Assembly: GCF_900155585.1 (NCBI RefSeq)
Contig: NZ_LT707415.1
Span: 123,336-187,335 of the forward strand
Reading direction: 5' to 3'
Source of the DNA: Aedoeadaptatus urinae
GTDB taxonomy: Bacteria > Bacillota > Clostridia > Tissierellales > Peptoniphilaceae
Length of the DNA stretch: 64,000 nucleotides
Below, piece by piece: positions 9,499 to 18,690 of this stretch (position 1 is its first letter; the number at the start of each line of letters is the position of its first letter). The notes beneath the pieces were generated by a model. It made no database searches. It was given only the letters and a program-made list of their open reading frames with translations, and was not told the origin of the DNA. The position numbers and the translations under genes are program-made.

Positions 9499-10561
9499 TG
9501 TGATTCCTCCTGGTCAATGCGTAGACGATCATACCGTTGGTGACGATCAATCTGAGAACCTCCGAAACGTCGATATTAATGGCGCCGTTAATGACCGTCG
9601 GGGTCAAAGTAATGATGCCCTGGAACAAAAAGGTTCCGATGATGACATTGGGTATCGTCGCCTTGTTAATGCTGGCGCCGCCGATTAACAGCGCCGCCAC
9701 CGTTTGGAAGGTAAAGGACAGGGGCGATTGATAGAGCTGAATAAATCCGTAGGATTGTTGATACACGATAATCCCCACAGCGGCGATGACGGTGGATAAA
9801 ATAACCGAGAATAGGCGCATGCGGTTAATGTGAATGCCGCCTGCCTTAGCGTAGTCGGGGTTGGAGCCCACGGCGGTCATGGCGGTGCCGGTCTTCGTGC
9901 GGAAGAACGCCCATACGGCCACTGCCAAAATGGCGAAGATCAAATACATTCCCACGGGAATGCGTACGCCCGCTATGCGGAAGCTTAAGAAGTCCGTCAA
10001 GATACCCGTGGAGCTTTTGGTTCCCGCAGCATCGACGGCATTGCGCATCCAGTACGCGGCGACAGGGATTTGTTGCGACAAACCGTGGCCGCCGTAGCTC
10101 AATACGGATACGGGGTTTTTATAGGGCAATACCAAGTAGGCCATACACATAAAGGCCGTAAAGGAATAGCCTACATAGGTGGCGATCAACATTTCGTCGC
10201 CTTTAATTTTGTTCAACAGGACGCCGTAGCCCCATCCGAAGACGATAGCGACGAGGGCACCGAGGAGCATGCCGACAAAGATGCCGGCGAATCCGGTGAG
10301 TCCGAATTCGATACTGGTGACGCCGCCTAGAATTCCGGCGACGACGCCGATGGGCAAGCCGAAGTTCAAGCCGCAGCCCGATTGCACCATGGGAATCAAG
10401 CTAAGGACCAAAATCGAAAACATGCCGAAGCGCGCCAAGACGTTTTCGATGGAGTCGCCAAGGGAAACGCCGGCAGCCGGTGCCGCTGCAAAGAGGGCCA
10501 AAAGGAAGAGGGCAATGATCAAACGAGGCAGCCCGATACGTTCCATTAATGTTTTATTCAT
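9491..10561 (-). CDS. ABC transporter permease, ribose/nucleoside (BMP) type
   Basis: A 356-aa integral membrane permease, first of two paralogues in the operon. It has an N-terminal helix (LIIALFLLALFAAAPAAG), a glycine-rich core (GCGLNFGLPIGVVAGILGG) and the family motif FQTVAALLIGGASINKATIPN, matching the GGASV..ATIPN motif in the next gene. It overlaps both neighbours by 8 bp, implying coupled translation. In this class the permease pair works with a double-domain ATPase and a lipoprotein receptor, both present upstream. Substrate unknown; purine nucleosides, sugars and autoinducer-type molecules are all precedents. Confidence 0.85.
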   Translation of the reverse strand: MNKTLMERIGLPRLIIALFLLALFAAAPAAGVSLGDSIENVLARFGMFSILVLSLIPMVQSGCGLNFGLPIGVVAGILGGVTSIEFGLTGFAGIFVGMLLGALVAIVFGWGYGVLLNKIKGDEMLIATYVGYSFTAFMCMAYLVLPYKNPVSVLSYGGHGLSQQIPVAAYWMRNAVDAAGTKSSTGILTDFLSFRIAGVRIPVGMYLIFAILAVAVWAFFRTKTGTAMTAVGSNPDYAKAGGIHINRMRLFSVILSTVIAAVGIIVYQQSYGFIQLYQSPLSFTFQTVAALLIGGASINKATIPNVIIGTFLFQGIITLTPTVINGAINIDVSEVLRLIVTNGMIVYALTRRNHNE

Positions 10562-12149
10562 GGCTGTCCACCTCTACTTTCTCACCACTCATTAACAAGC
10601 CGAATTGACTGGCCTCCGCCGTCGCCGGCAAGATCCCGGCGATGCGCCCTTCGCAAATAACGGCGATGCGGTCGCAAATGCTGCGCAGCTCTTCCAGCTC
10701 CGAAGAAATCATCACGATGGTGGTTTCTTCTTCTCTGTTTATTTTTTCAAGGGAATTCAAAACCAGTTCTTTGGCACCGATGTCGATGCCTCGTGTCGGT
10801 TCGGAAACGAACAAAAGCTCAGGATCCATACACAGGGCCTTGGCCAGGCACACCTTTTGTTGGTTGCCGCCGGAAAGGTTCCCTGCCTTTTGGTGGCTGC
10901 CCGTGGTTCGAATAGCCAAGGAGTCGATGTATTCGTCGGACACGCGCTTCATTTCCGCCTCGTCTCTAAAGCGCATGCCGAAGACCCGCTTAATAAATTT
11001 GTCTTGAACCTGCATGGCGTTAAAGGAAATGTTCCAGTAAATAGGCTCTTCCAGTAAAAGGCCTACGCCGCGGCGGTCTTCGGAGACGAAAGCAATTTTG
11101 CTTGCCAATATTTTTTTGGTATTGCCTAAGGGTAGGGGCTTTCCGTGAAATTCCACGGAGCCGGTGGCCGGATAGGTGCCTAAAATGCCGTTGGCGATGC
11201 CGAGCTTGCCTTGACCGGCAAGGCCCGCGATCCCTAAAATTTCTCCCTCGTAGACGTCCAGGTTCACGTCGTAAACCTGCTCACCGGGCATGTCCACGGC
11301 GAGGTTTCGAATGCTGAGAGCCACCTCGTCGGAAACCTTGCGGTTCGGATCCTTCGCCTCGGGACGAATGCCGTCCTCGCGGCCCACCATCCACGCGGCG
11401 ATCTGATCGATGCTCAAGCCTTCATTTTTTCTGCGTTCCACGATTTCTCCGTCGCGCAGTACTACGATGCAATCACATATGGCCAAGATTTCTCTCAGTC
11501 GGTGAGTAATAAAGATGATGGCGATTCCCAAATCCGACAAACGCTTCAGTGCGGTCATGAGCTGATCTGCTTCGGTTTCCGTTAACACGGCGGTGGGCTC
11601 GTCCATAATAATGAGCTTCACATCCTCGCGGGTGATCTCCCGGGCAATTTCGATAAATTGCTTGTGGCCTACGGGCATTTCGGAAACCATGCCCGTCGGG
11701 TCGATGGCGATGCCTAAGGTGTCCAGGGAGTTGCCGGAGAGGGCGATGTTCGCCTCTTTGTCGATGGTGGAGTATTTCTTTCCGAAAATGGAGGACAGCA
11801 CCGATTGCTTGGTGCGCTCCATATTAAAGGTCGTGTTTTCTGCCGCCGTAAAGCCCGGAATCAAGTTAAACTCCTGGTGTACCATGCCGATGCCCGCGGC
11901 CAGGGCATCGATAGGCGATTTAAAATCTATGGGCTCGCCGTTCAATAAAATGTCTCCGTCAAAGCCGCCGGTATCCCGAATGACTTCCATGCCGAAGATG
12001 ATATTCATTAAGGTCGATTTGCCTGCGCCGTTTTCGCCGACAAGCCCGAGAATTTCCCCGGGCTTCAGCTCAAAGCTAACGTCTTTTAAAACGACGTTTT
12101 CGCCGAAGCGCTTTTCGACATGTCGAACCTCCATCATGTTCTCAGCCAA
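10554..12149 (-). CDS. ABC importer ATPase with two nucleotide-binding domains (RbsA/BMP type)
   Basis: A 531-aa fused ATPase. The N-terminal half has an intact Walker A (GENGAGKST), signature region and Walker B (LIIMDEPTAVLTETE). The C-terminal half has a degenerate P-loop (GLAGQGKLG), signature NLSGGNQQKVCLAKAL and LLFVSEPTRGID, as in RbsA, MglA and BMP-type ATPases, where only one site is fully canonical. The start is a TTG at 12149: AGGAGG sits 6 nt before it, whereas the next in-frame ATG is too far from that site. It is the second gene of the operon, between the lipoprotein and the two permeases. Confidence 0.9.
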   Translation of the reverse strand: MAENMMEVRHVEKRFGENVVLKDVSFELKPGEILGLVGENGAGKSTLMNIIFGMEVIRDTGGFDGDILLNGEPIDFKSPIDALAAGIGMVHQEFNLIPGFTAAENTTFNMERTKQSVLSSIFGKKYSTIDKEANIALSGNSLDTLGIAIDPTGMVSEMPVGHKQFIEIAREITREDVKLIIMDEPTAVLTETEADQLMTALKRLSDLGIAIIFITHRLREILAICDCIVVLRDGEIVERRKNEGLSIDQIAAWMVGREDGIRPEAKDPNRKVSDEVALSIRNLAVDMPGEQVYDVNLDVYEGEILGIAGLAGQGKLGIANGILGTYPATGSVEFHGKPLPLGNTKKILASKIAFVSEDRRGVGLLLEEPIYWNISFNAMQVQDKFIKRVFGMRFRDEAEMKRVSDEYIDSLAIRTTGSHQKAGNLSGGNQQKVCLAKALCMDPELLFVSEPTRGIDIGAKELVLNSLEKINREEETTIVMISSELEELRSICDRIAVICEGRIAGILPATAEASQFGLLMSGEKVEVDSHE

Positions 12150-12221
12150 AATTTACCTCCTAATAGGAAATAAACCAACGAAAATCGCTGGTTTATTTTC
12201 CGATGCATTTGATTGTTACGA

Positions 12222-13577
12222 TTATTCGCCGGTTTCGCCTTCAGCTTGCTCTTGGTCTTTCTTGATGGCGTCTAAGTCGATATTCATGGTCATGTATTTT
12301 TCAGGTACTTCGACCTTGTCCATGCCCAGGTAACCCTTGCCGTAGACGTAGGTGTCTTGTGCGAGAAGAATGTGGTTGTCTTTCTTTTCGCCGGAAGCGC
12401 GGTCGACGTAGTTCGTGCCCATCCACTTTGCACCTTCAGTATAGTTGTCGATGCAGTCGATGACGTTATCGATATTGGTTAATTCCATCTTGCCGTGTAA
12501 AACTTGTTGTACTAAGTCGACGGCACCCAAGGTGAGGGAGTAACCTAAGGAGTAAGCCCAGGTACCCATGCGGCCGGAACCGCCTGCTGCGACGACTGCT
12601 TTTTCAACTTCGGAGTTGATGGCCTTCCAGTCTCCTGCCTTGTCTTTAATGTCGACGGAGAATGCTTTCGGATAGCCCATGATGGGGGAAGGTAAGTCTT
12701 GTTCGACGAAGATGGCGCCGCCTGCTGCAACCCCTCTTAACAAGGGTTCGGTGTGAGCGTCATTGGTACAGAAGAACGCGGTGTCCTTGCCGTATTTGTC
12801 GATCCAAGGTTGAATGTTTTCTGCGATGTATTGTTGTGCGCCGGGTACACCGATGTCGGTGGTCGGGTCGGGAGCGTTTAAGGAAATAAATTCAAGACCT
12901 AAATCCTTGCAAGCTTCTTCCATAATGGCGCGACGTAAAGCTAAGAGCTCGATGGACATGTGGCGAGGGAAGGTGATGTGTGCAAACTTCGTTGCGCCCA
13001 TGTCTTTTGCTGCTTTAATGATGCGGTAGCCGCGGCTGACGTTGTCGGCATCCAGTACTAAGTCTGCAGAGTTTTCAGCCATAACCGTATCTTCTTGTGC
13101 AACCAGGTTAACTAAGATAATGTCCGGACGTTTGGCGCGAATTTGTTGGAATGCAGCCGAGGTGCCGGGAACCGATTGATTGACGATGACTGCACGCATA
13201 TCCGGGTCGTCCGCCATGGCGACGATTTTGGAAATGGTGGTTTCTTGTTCCGCTTCGAAACGGTCGGGATAGGTGTCGTGACGAATCATGCCGCCTTCGT
13301 CGCCGTTTCCGTATTTCTTAATGGCGTCTTGAGCCGCACGGAATTCGTCTTCCGCTTGAGAAACGGTACCGGTAATAATACCGATGTGAATGGTATCGCC
13401 GTCCTTTAAGGTTTCAAATTTTGCTTTGGTCGGTTCTTTCGGAGCATCGGCATTGCCGCCGCCGTTTCCGGAGTTGTTGGCTGTGTCAACCTTCGTACAA
13501 GCCGCCGTAAAGACCAACAGCATCATGGCTACGAGAGCCATGGACAAAAAGCGTCTTTTTCCTAGTTTCATAGTCAT
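12222..13577 (-). CDS. Substrate-binding lipoprotein, DUF3798-like
   Basis: A 451-aa exported lipoprotein. The signal peptide ends in a lipobox (FTAAC) with Cys27 as the lipidated residue, followed by a Ser/Gly/Asn linker. The mature part begins IHIGIITGTVSQAEDEF and reads like a type-I periplasmic-binding fold with alternating domains; it fits what I recall of DUF3798 proteins, which have no assigned ligand. It heads the operon of double-domain ATPase and two BMP-type permeases, so it should be their receptor. Family assignment is from memory; the receptor role follows from lipobox and context. Confidence 0.8.
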   Translation of the reverse strand: MTMKLGKRRFLSMALVAMMLLVFTAACTKVDTANNSGNGGGNADAPKEPTKAKFETLKDGDTIHIGIITGTVSQAEDEFRAAQDAIKKYGNGDEGGMIRHDTYPDRFEAEQETTISKIVAMADDPDMRAVIVNQSVPGTSAAFQQIRAKRPDIILVNLVAQEDTVMAENSADLVLDADNVSRGYRIIKAAKDMGATKFAHITFPRHMSIELLALRRAIMEEACKDLGLEFISLNAPDPTTDIGVPGAQQYIAENIQPWIDKYGKDTAFFCTNDAHTEPLLRGVAAGGAIFVEQDLPSPIMGYPKAFSVDIKDKAGDWKAINSEVEKAVVAAGGSGRMGTWAYSLGYSLTLGAVDLVQQVLHGKMELTNIDNVIDCIDNYTEGAKWMGTNYVDRASGEKKDNHILLAQDTYVYGKGYLGMDKVEVPEKYMTMNIDLDAIKKDQEQAEGETGE

Positions 13578-13608
13578 CTCTCCTATATTCCTATGTAGTT
13601 CTGCTTCC

Positions 13609-13626
13609 CTTAAGCGTTTTCTTAAG
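13609..13626. promoter_or_regulatory. Inverted repeat in the 5' leader of the DUF3798 operon
   Basis: Two copies of CTTAAG separated by CGTTTT lie between promoter and start codon. The site could be an operator; no regulator is known. Confidence 0.3.
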
Positions 13627-13634
13627 TTGCTAAC

Positions 13635-13663
13635 ATTCTACTTCACTAAAGTAAAAAAGTCAA
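13635..13663 (-). promoter_or_regulatory. Sigma-A type promoter of the DUF3798 ABC operon
   Basis: Minus strand -35 TTGACT (13658-13663) and -10 TAGAAT (13635-13640) are separated by exactly 17 bp, about 58 bp upstream of the lipoprotein start. Confidence 0.7.
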
Positions 13664-13717
13664 GTCATGTATTGTTTTTATCTATTTTTTGTCTAAGCTT
13701 TGTTCGTTCCTCTATAG

Positions 13718-13749
13718 AAAAAACCTCTCCGGCGAAGAGAGGTTTTTTT
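13718..13749. terminator. Terminator downstream of the YhgE/Pip pair
   Basis: Arms AAACCTCTC / GAGAGGTTT with T runs on both strands. It follows the second YhgE/Pip gene on the minus strand and also insulates it from the ABC operon promoter. Confidence 0.8.
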
Positions 13750-13753
13750 AATG

Positions 13754-15934
13754 CTACATTAAGTTGGTTTCTTCCAGCTTTTCCTCAAAGCGTTCATTGA
13801 GCCTGATCACCGGCCGGCGCAAGACGAGGCCCAGGACCAAAGAGGCTAGGACATAGATTTGCAGAAGAAGCAATTCTTTTCCGTAAATATTGCCGTAAAA
13901 GCCTCCGATGGTTTCTTTCATGGCGTTCATGCTGTGCACAAAGGGCAGGAAGGGATACATGGCTCGAAACACGTCGGGCGCCACGTCGATGGGAAAGGTG
14001 CCGCCGCTCCCCGCCACTTGAATGACCATGAGGACGACGCAAAGGGCTTTTCCGATGTCGCCGAAGGACACGGTCAGGGTGTAGACGAGGACGTTAAAGA
14101 CCATGCTCGCCACCCAGGTAGCAAAGAGAAAGCCGGCGGGATGAAGGCATTGGATCCTCAAAAAATACAGATCGCCCAGAGCGATGAGCATGCTTTGGAT
14201 CGTGGCGATAATAAGAAACAAACCCAGCCTTCCGAAGTACTTTTGATGGGGTTTAAAGGTGCCGTGCTTCTCTTCGTAAGAGCTCGGCGTCGCCACGTCG
14301 ATGAGGGCCACCTGAATCACTGCGCCTACCCAAAGGGCCAGGGTCGTATAAAAGGCCGCCATGGCCGATCCGTAATTATCCACGGCATAGATTTGATGGA
14401 CCCGCGTCTGTACCGGTCTGGATAGAAACTTGCTCAGCTCGTCCGTATCTTCCGAAAGAAATTGTTTGATTCTGTTCGTGCTTTCGGAGTTTTCCAAAAC
14501 CACCGTTCGGTCGTAGAGCGCGTCCATGGCGGAAGCGGCGCCCTCCATCAGCTGAATGGAGGTGTCCATGTGATCGCTTAAATCGGCCAGATTCTCTTCC
14601 ACGCGCCCCGACAGGCGGGCCATCTCTTCCGCCGATTTCTTTCCTTCGGCCCAAAGCTTTTCCGTGTCACCGCCGACGCCATCCAATTGCTTTTCAATGG
14701 CGCCCAGTCGCGTAAACATGGTGTTTTGAAAATCTCGGCGCAGGGCCTTTAGATTGTCTTCGTTCTTCTTTTTGTTCTCGATAAATTCCAGACGCAGGGC
14801 TTTGACATCGTCGTGGCGCCGGGCTTCGGCATCGGCCACGCTTTTCAGACTACGCACCATAGCCTCTTCATAGCCTTTGCTCCGCCGGATTTTTTCCGCC
14901 GCCCGATCCAAGCCCGTCAGGGGAATGGGCAGATCGCTATTAAAGCTGACGAGCTTTTCTTCCATGGCCCCCTTATCGGCAATGTCTTGCTCCAAGGTGG
15001 CAATGGCCGCCGCCCTGCCGGCGACGAAGCGATCGCGATTCTTTTCGCCGTCGGCAAATAGATTGTCCACATCGCTTCCGATTTTTTCCATATAGGCGAT
15101 GTTTTTATCCAAGGTCGTTTCCACGCTTTGACGAAAGGCTTTCAGGGTGGTTTTTAATTCATCCAGATCCTTCTTATCTTCCTTCATGCGGGCCATGCCT
15201 TCGTCCACCGTGTGTAGAGACGCGTCCATGAGGCGGTCCGAGCTTTTCATCACTGCCCTGGAGGATTCCGCCAACTGTTGAAAGGAGCGAAGGCTCGATG
15301 CCTGTGTGCGCAAGGTGTCGCCGCTTTCCGTCAACTGGCCCTGAAGCCTCTGCCAGACGGCATCGGTGTGAGGCCCCTGTCCGTCTTCGGTAAAGGTCAG
15401 GAGGCTGTCGAAGGCCGTAGTGTAAAGGGTTCTCGTAAAGGTCTCTTTTACCCAATCGGTCAGGCTTCCCGCCTCCTTTCCCACGACTTTCGGCGCAATG
15501 GCGTTTTTCTTTTCGTTGACGTAATACTCCAGCACCGGCGCTTCCCCGTCGGGAGACAGAAAGGAAAACATCTTTTCGCTGAAATCTTTTGGGATGACCA
15601 CGGCGGCATAATACTTTCCGCTTTTGACGCCGTCCACGGCATCTTCTCTGTCCGTAAAAATCCAATCGACCTTTGCCTCTACGGCCAGATTCATCTTTAC
15701 TTTCTCGCCGATATTAAATGTTTTGGGGATCAGCGTGGGGTGGTAGCCCTCGTCTTCATTGACGACGGCCATGGGCAGTTCTTCCGTATGTTTGTAGGGG
15801 TCCCACGAAGCGGCGATGTTGAACCAGGCGTAAAGACATGGGACCAAACAAATGCCCAAAAGGACCACGAGGACGATGCTGTTGCCTTTGATCCTCGAGA
15901 AGTCCTCCTTAATATGCTTGAAAATCATCTTCAT
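13754..15934 (-). CDS. YhgE/Pip family membrane protein (second of a tandem pair)
   Basis: A 726-aa protein of the YhgE/phage-infection-protein family, related in architecture to the type VII secretion factor EsaA. One N-terminal helix (VLLGICLVPCLYAWFNIAASWDP) is followed by a long extracytoplasmic region rich in charged coiled-coil segments (about residues 170-510) and then five or six C-terminal helices (about 530-710) of the ABC-2 permease type. The family motif YYAAVVIPKDFS near residue 110 is present. The start overlaps the preceding paralogue by 26 bp. The two share N-terminal sequence but differ strongly in the central region, so they are old duplicates or heterodimer partners. No WXG100 or EssC gene is nearby. 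Confidence 0.82.
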   Translation of the reverse strand: MKMIFKHIKEDFSRIKGNSIVLVVLLGICLVPCLYAWFNIAASWDPYKHTEELPMAVVNEDEGYHPTLIPKTFNIGEKVKMNLAVEAKVDWIFTDREDAVDGVKSGKYYAAVVIPKDFSEKMFSFLSPDGEAPVLEYYVNEKKNAIAPKVVGKEAGSLTDWVKETFTRTLYTTAFDSLLTFTEDGQGPHTDAVWQRLQGQLTESGDTLRTQASSLRSFQQLAESSRAVMKSSDRLMDASLHTVDEGMARMKEDKKDLDELKTTLKAFRQSVETTLDKNIAYMEKIGSDVDNLFADGEKNRDRFVAGRAAAIATLEQDIADKGAMEEKLVSFNSDLPIPLTGLDRAAEKIRRSKGYEEAMVRSLKSVADAEARRHDDVKALRLEFIENKKKNEDNLKALRRDFQNTMFTRLGAIEKQLDGVGGDTEKLWAEGKKSAEEMARLSGRVEENLADLSDHMDTSIQLMEGAASAMDALYDRTVVLENSESTNRIKQFLSEDTDELSKFLSRPVQTRVHQIYAVDNYGSAMAAFYTTLALWVGAVIQVALIDVATPSSYEEKHGTFKPHQKYFGRLGLFLIIATIQSMLIALGDLYFLRIQCLHPAGFLFATWVASMVFNVLVYTLTVSFGDIGKALCVVLMVIQVAGSGGTFPIDVAPDVFRAMYPFLPFVHSMNAMKETIGGFYGNIYGKELLLLQIYVLASLVLGLVLRRPVIRLNERFEEKLEETNLM

Positions 15935-18455
15935 AGCCGTCGTTCCCTTTCAACCGTTTCAATACTTCCTCTTCCGTGAGCTCCATCCACTCTTCTTCCT
16001 CTTCGTAGCGATGGCGGTAAAATTCGAGCCATATTGAATAGGTGGCAAAGGCGATAACAGAGGCCACGAATACGACCATGTAGCGAATTTTACTGTCCAT
16101 ACGAAAGAGTAAAAAGAGGAACAATCCGGGCACCACAGCCAGGGCGATAAAGGCCCGAGCTTTTTTCTTTTCGTAGCTTTTGAAGAAATCGTCGTGCTTT
16201 TCTTGAAGGCGGTCCAAGGCGTCTTTGTCTCCGCTTAAGATCAAGGGAATCAGGTCGCCGCCGATCAGCGCCTTTTTGCCCGGCAAGTCGCCGTGAATCA
16301 ATTCGCTTTGGGCCAGCTCCAAGTCGAAAATATGGTTCAGCCCGCCGAAAATCCGCGGGCCCAACAGGCCGATCAAAAGAGAGACGGGCAAGAATGAAGC
16401 GAGTATGATCCAGTCTTTTAACAGGTGGTATTCATAGGGTCCCAACATGGCTTCGCGCATGGCGTCGATGCCGTAGTGGAAGGGCAGTACGGGGTAAATG
16501 GATTGGAAAAAAGGTGCCATCATTTCGATGGGATAGGTCCCCGATGCGCCTGGAATTTGCAGGATAAGCACGATGACGGCAATGGCCTTTCCGATATTCC
16601 TAAAGGTGGACGCCAGCGAGAAAATAATGGACACATAGGCCAGCGATGCCAACAGGGCCGTCAAGACAAAGAGGACCGGCCGGGCGCACTGCACCTTCAA
16701 GAGCCACAAGTCCCCCAAGGAGACGATGAGGGCCTGCAACAGACCCACCGGGACAAAGAGCATCCACCGCCCGCAATAGGCTTGGGAAAAGGTCACATGG
16801 CCCAAGGTTTCGTCTGGGTCCACATCGATTTTCAAAATGGAAATCAGGATCATGCCGCCGACCCACAGGGCCAGATTGGTAAAAAAGGGCGTCATGGCGC
16901 TGCCGTAATTGTCGCTTTTGTAAATCACATGCTCGTTGACCCGCACGGGATTTTCCATAAATTCGGCAAAGCTGTCCTCGTCCACGGAGGTGGCGTCGCG
17001 AATTTTTTCGTAGAGGGGCCCTCGCGCCAGCTGCCCTAAATCCGTTTTTAGCCCGCGAATGCTGTCTTGTGCCCGGGCAATGCTTTCCAGGCTCGTATTG
17101 ATGGTTTCCGACGACTGCACTGTCATGGCTTCCATGTCCATAAGCAGGCGGTCCAGTTCGTCGAGCACATAGGGAATGGAGTTCAGGGTTCCGGACAAAT
17201 GGCCTTCCACCTGATTCAACAGGTCGAAACTTTGGTTCATCATGGGCACGACGGTGCTTCGGTATTCGTCGCCCAGAGCCTTTTTGCTGCCTGCGGATTC
17301 CTTTAATCGGTTTTCGATGGTTTCATGGCTTTTTTCCAAGGCCTTTTCCGCCGCGATGACGGCTTCCCGCTGTTCCTTTACGGACGCGAGAAGATCACCA
17401 TTTCTCTTGTTGATTTCCCGCCAACGCCCGAGGACATCCAAAGGCTTTATCTCCTTCGGTATAGGCGACAGCCCCTCGAGATCGGCCAACACGTCACCGT
17501 TTAAGTCGTTTATCACTTCGAGATCTGCAAGACCTCTGTCCATGCCCTGTCTTTCGAAGGCCAAATCCCTGTTCAGGGACAGGTATTTCTTTTCCGAATA
17601 ACTTTCGGCCAGGCGGGCCACATGGTTCATGTCGTCCATAAGGCCTTCGTAGGCGGCGGCAATGGCTTCGCTCTCTTTGCGGGTCTCGGCCAGCAACTTT
17701 GCCGCTTCATCTAGTGTGAGCTCGCCTTTTTTAACGGCCTCATTTAAGCTTTTCACATCGCCCCTCGCCTTGCGGCTCAAGGAGCCCAAATGCCCCATCT
17801 CTTCGTCCATGTTTCGCAGAACGGCTTCGTAGTCTTGCAGATTTCGGCCCACGTTTTCCAAGCTGTCCATGGCTCTGTCTCTGTTTTCTTCCGCCTGTGC
17901 GCTGAAATCCGCTCTGCCTTCGGCGATTTTTTCCCCTAAAATTTCCGAGCTCATGGCGACGAAGCGGCTGTCAATTTCCGATTCCAAAGTCCCCAAGCCC
18001 GTGGAGGTGATTTTCGGAGCGATGGCGTTGAGCTTTTCATTGACGTAATAATCCAAAGCAGGGAATCGGGGTTCGCCCTCGTCCAAAATAGACAAAAAGG
18101 ACGCGGAAAAATCAGAGGGGATGACGATGGCGGCGTAATATTTGCCCGCCTTTACCCCGTCGATGGCTTCGTCTTTATCCGCAAAGGTCCACCCCAGCTG
18201 ATCATTTTTCTTCAGCTGCTCTATAATCTTATCGCCGGCGTTTAAATCCTCTCCCTGAAATGGCACGGAAGTGTCTTCATTGGAGACGGCGATTTTTACC
18301 TGATTCAAATTCCCGTAGGGGTCTTTGTTGGCGGCGATATTAAACCATGCATAAAAAGACGGAAGGAGTGCAATACCCAAAAGCACCACCAGAGCAGCCC
18401 CATTGCCTGCTATTCGCTTAAAATCGCGCCGTAAAATTTTTCTTGCTTGTTTCAT
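15909..18455 (-). CDS. YhgE/Pip family membrane protein (first of a tandem pair)
   Basis: An 848-aa relative of the following gene. N-terminal helix (VVLLGIALLPSFYAWFNIAANKDP), conserved YYAAIVIPSDFS region near residue 110, a long coiled-coil extracytoplasmic domain (about 190-520), then a block of hydrophobic helices (about 530-720). It has an extra C-terminal part not in its paralogue: a charged cytoplasmic stretch (about 735-775), two further helices, and a tail with EEEEEW and EEEVLKRLKG. Family members have been linked to phage receptors and to type VII secretion; which applies here is unknown. Confidence 0.82.
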   Translation of the reverse strand: MKQARKILRRDFKRIAGNGAALVVLLGIALLPSFYAWFNIAANKDPYGNLNQVKIAVSNEDTSVPFQGEDLNAGDKIIEQLKKNDQLGWTFADKDEAIDGVKAGKYYAAIVIPSDFSASFLSILDEGEPRFPALDYYVNEKLNAIAPKITSTGLGTLESEIDSRFVAMSSEILGEKIAEGRADFSAQAEENRDRAMDSLENVGRNLQDYEAVLRNMDEEMGHLGSLSRKARGDVKSLNEAVKKGELTLDEAAKLLAETRKESEAIAAAYEGLMDDMNHVARLAESYSEKKYLSLNRDLAFERQGMDRGLADLEVINDLNGDVLADLEGLSPIPKEIKPLDVLGRWREINKRNGDLLASVKEQREAVIAAEKALEKSHETIENRLKESAGSKKALGDEYRSTVVPMMNQSFDLLNQVEGHLSGTLNSIPYVLDELDRLLMDMEAMTVQSSETINTSLESIARAQDSIRGLKTDLGQLARGPLYEKIRDATSVDEDSFAEFMENPVRVNEHVIYKSDNYGSAMTPFFTNLALWVGGMILISILKIDVDPDETLGHVTFSQAYCGRWMLFVPVGLLQALIVSLGDLWLLKVQCARPVLFVLTALLASLAYVSIIFSLASTFRNIGKAIAVIVLILQIPGASGTYPIEMMAPFFQSIYPVLPFHYGIDAMREAMLGPYEYHLLKDWIILASFLPVSLLIGLLGPRIFGGLNHIFDLELAQSELIHGDLPGKKALIGGDLIPLILSGDKDALDRLQEKHDDFFKSYEKKKARAFIALAVVPGLFLFLLFRMDSKIRYMVVFVASVIAFATYSIWLEFYRHRYEEEEEWMELTEEEVLKRLKGNDGYEDDFQAY

Positions 18456-18651
18456 AAAGAATCTTTCTATGTGAAGTGCTTGTTTTCATACCTTTTGGCT
18501 CGTACGTCTTTTATCTTTACCCTGCATTTATTGTACTACACAGAGCTCGGCCATTTCTCATCCTTATTTTATTTCCATTTTTCGGATAAAAAAAGAGAGC
18601 CAACTCATGGCTCTCTCATGGATTCACGTCTGTTTTTCAAGTCAATGGCAG

Positions 18652-18683
18652 AAAAAAAGCGCAGATCGCTCTGCGCTTTTTTT
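18652..18683 (-). terminator. Terminator of the Gate-domain membrane protein gene
   Basis: Arms GCGCAGA / TCTGCGC with seven A before and seven T after. It lies just past the stop codon of the minus-strand gene. A second hairpin (GAGAGCCA / TGGCTCTC) lies near 18597-18617. Confidence 0.75.
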
Positions 18684-18690
18684 ACAGGAA

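Noticed and set aside
13754..18455. Prophage or type VII secretion locus
   Set aside because: YhgE/Pip proteins alone do not show either; no phage structural genes, integrase, EssC or WXG100 genes are in the window.
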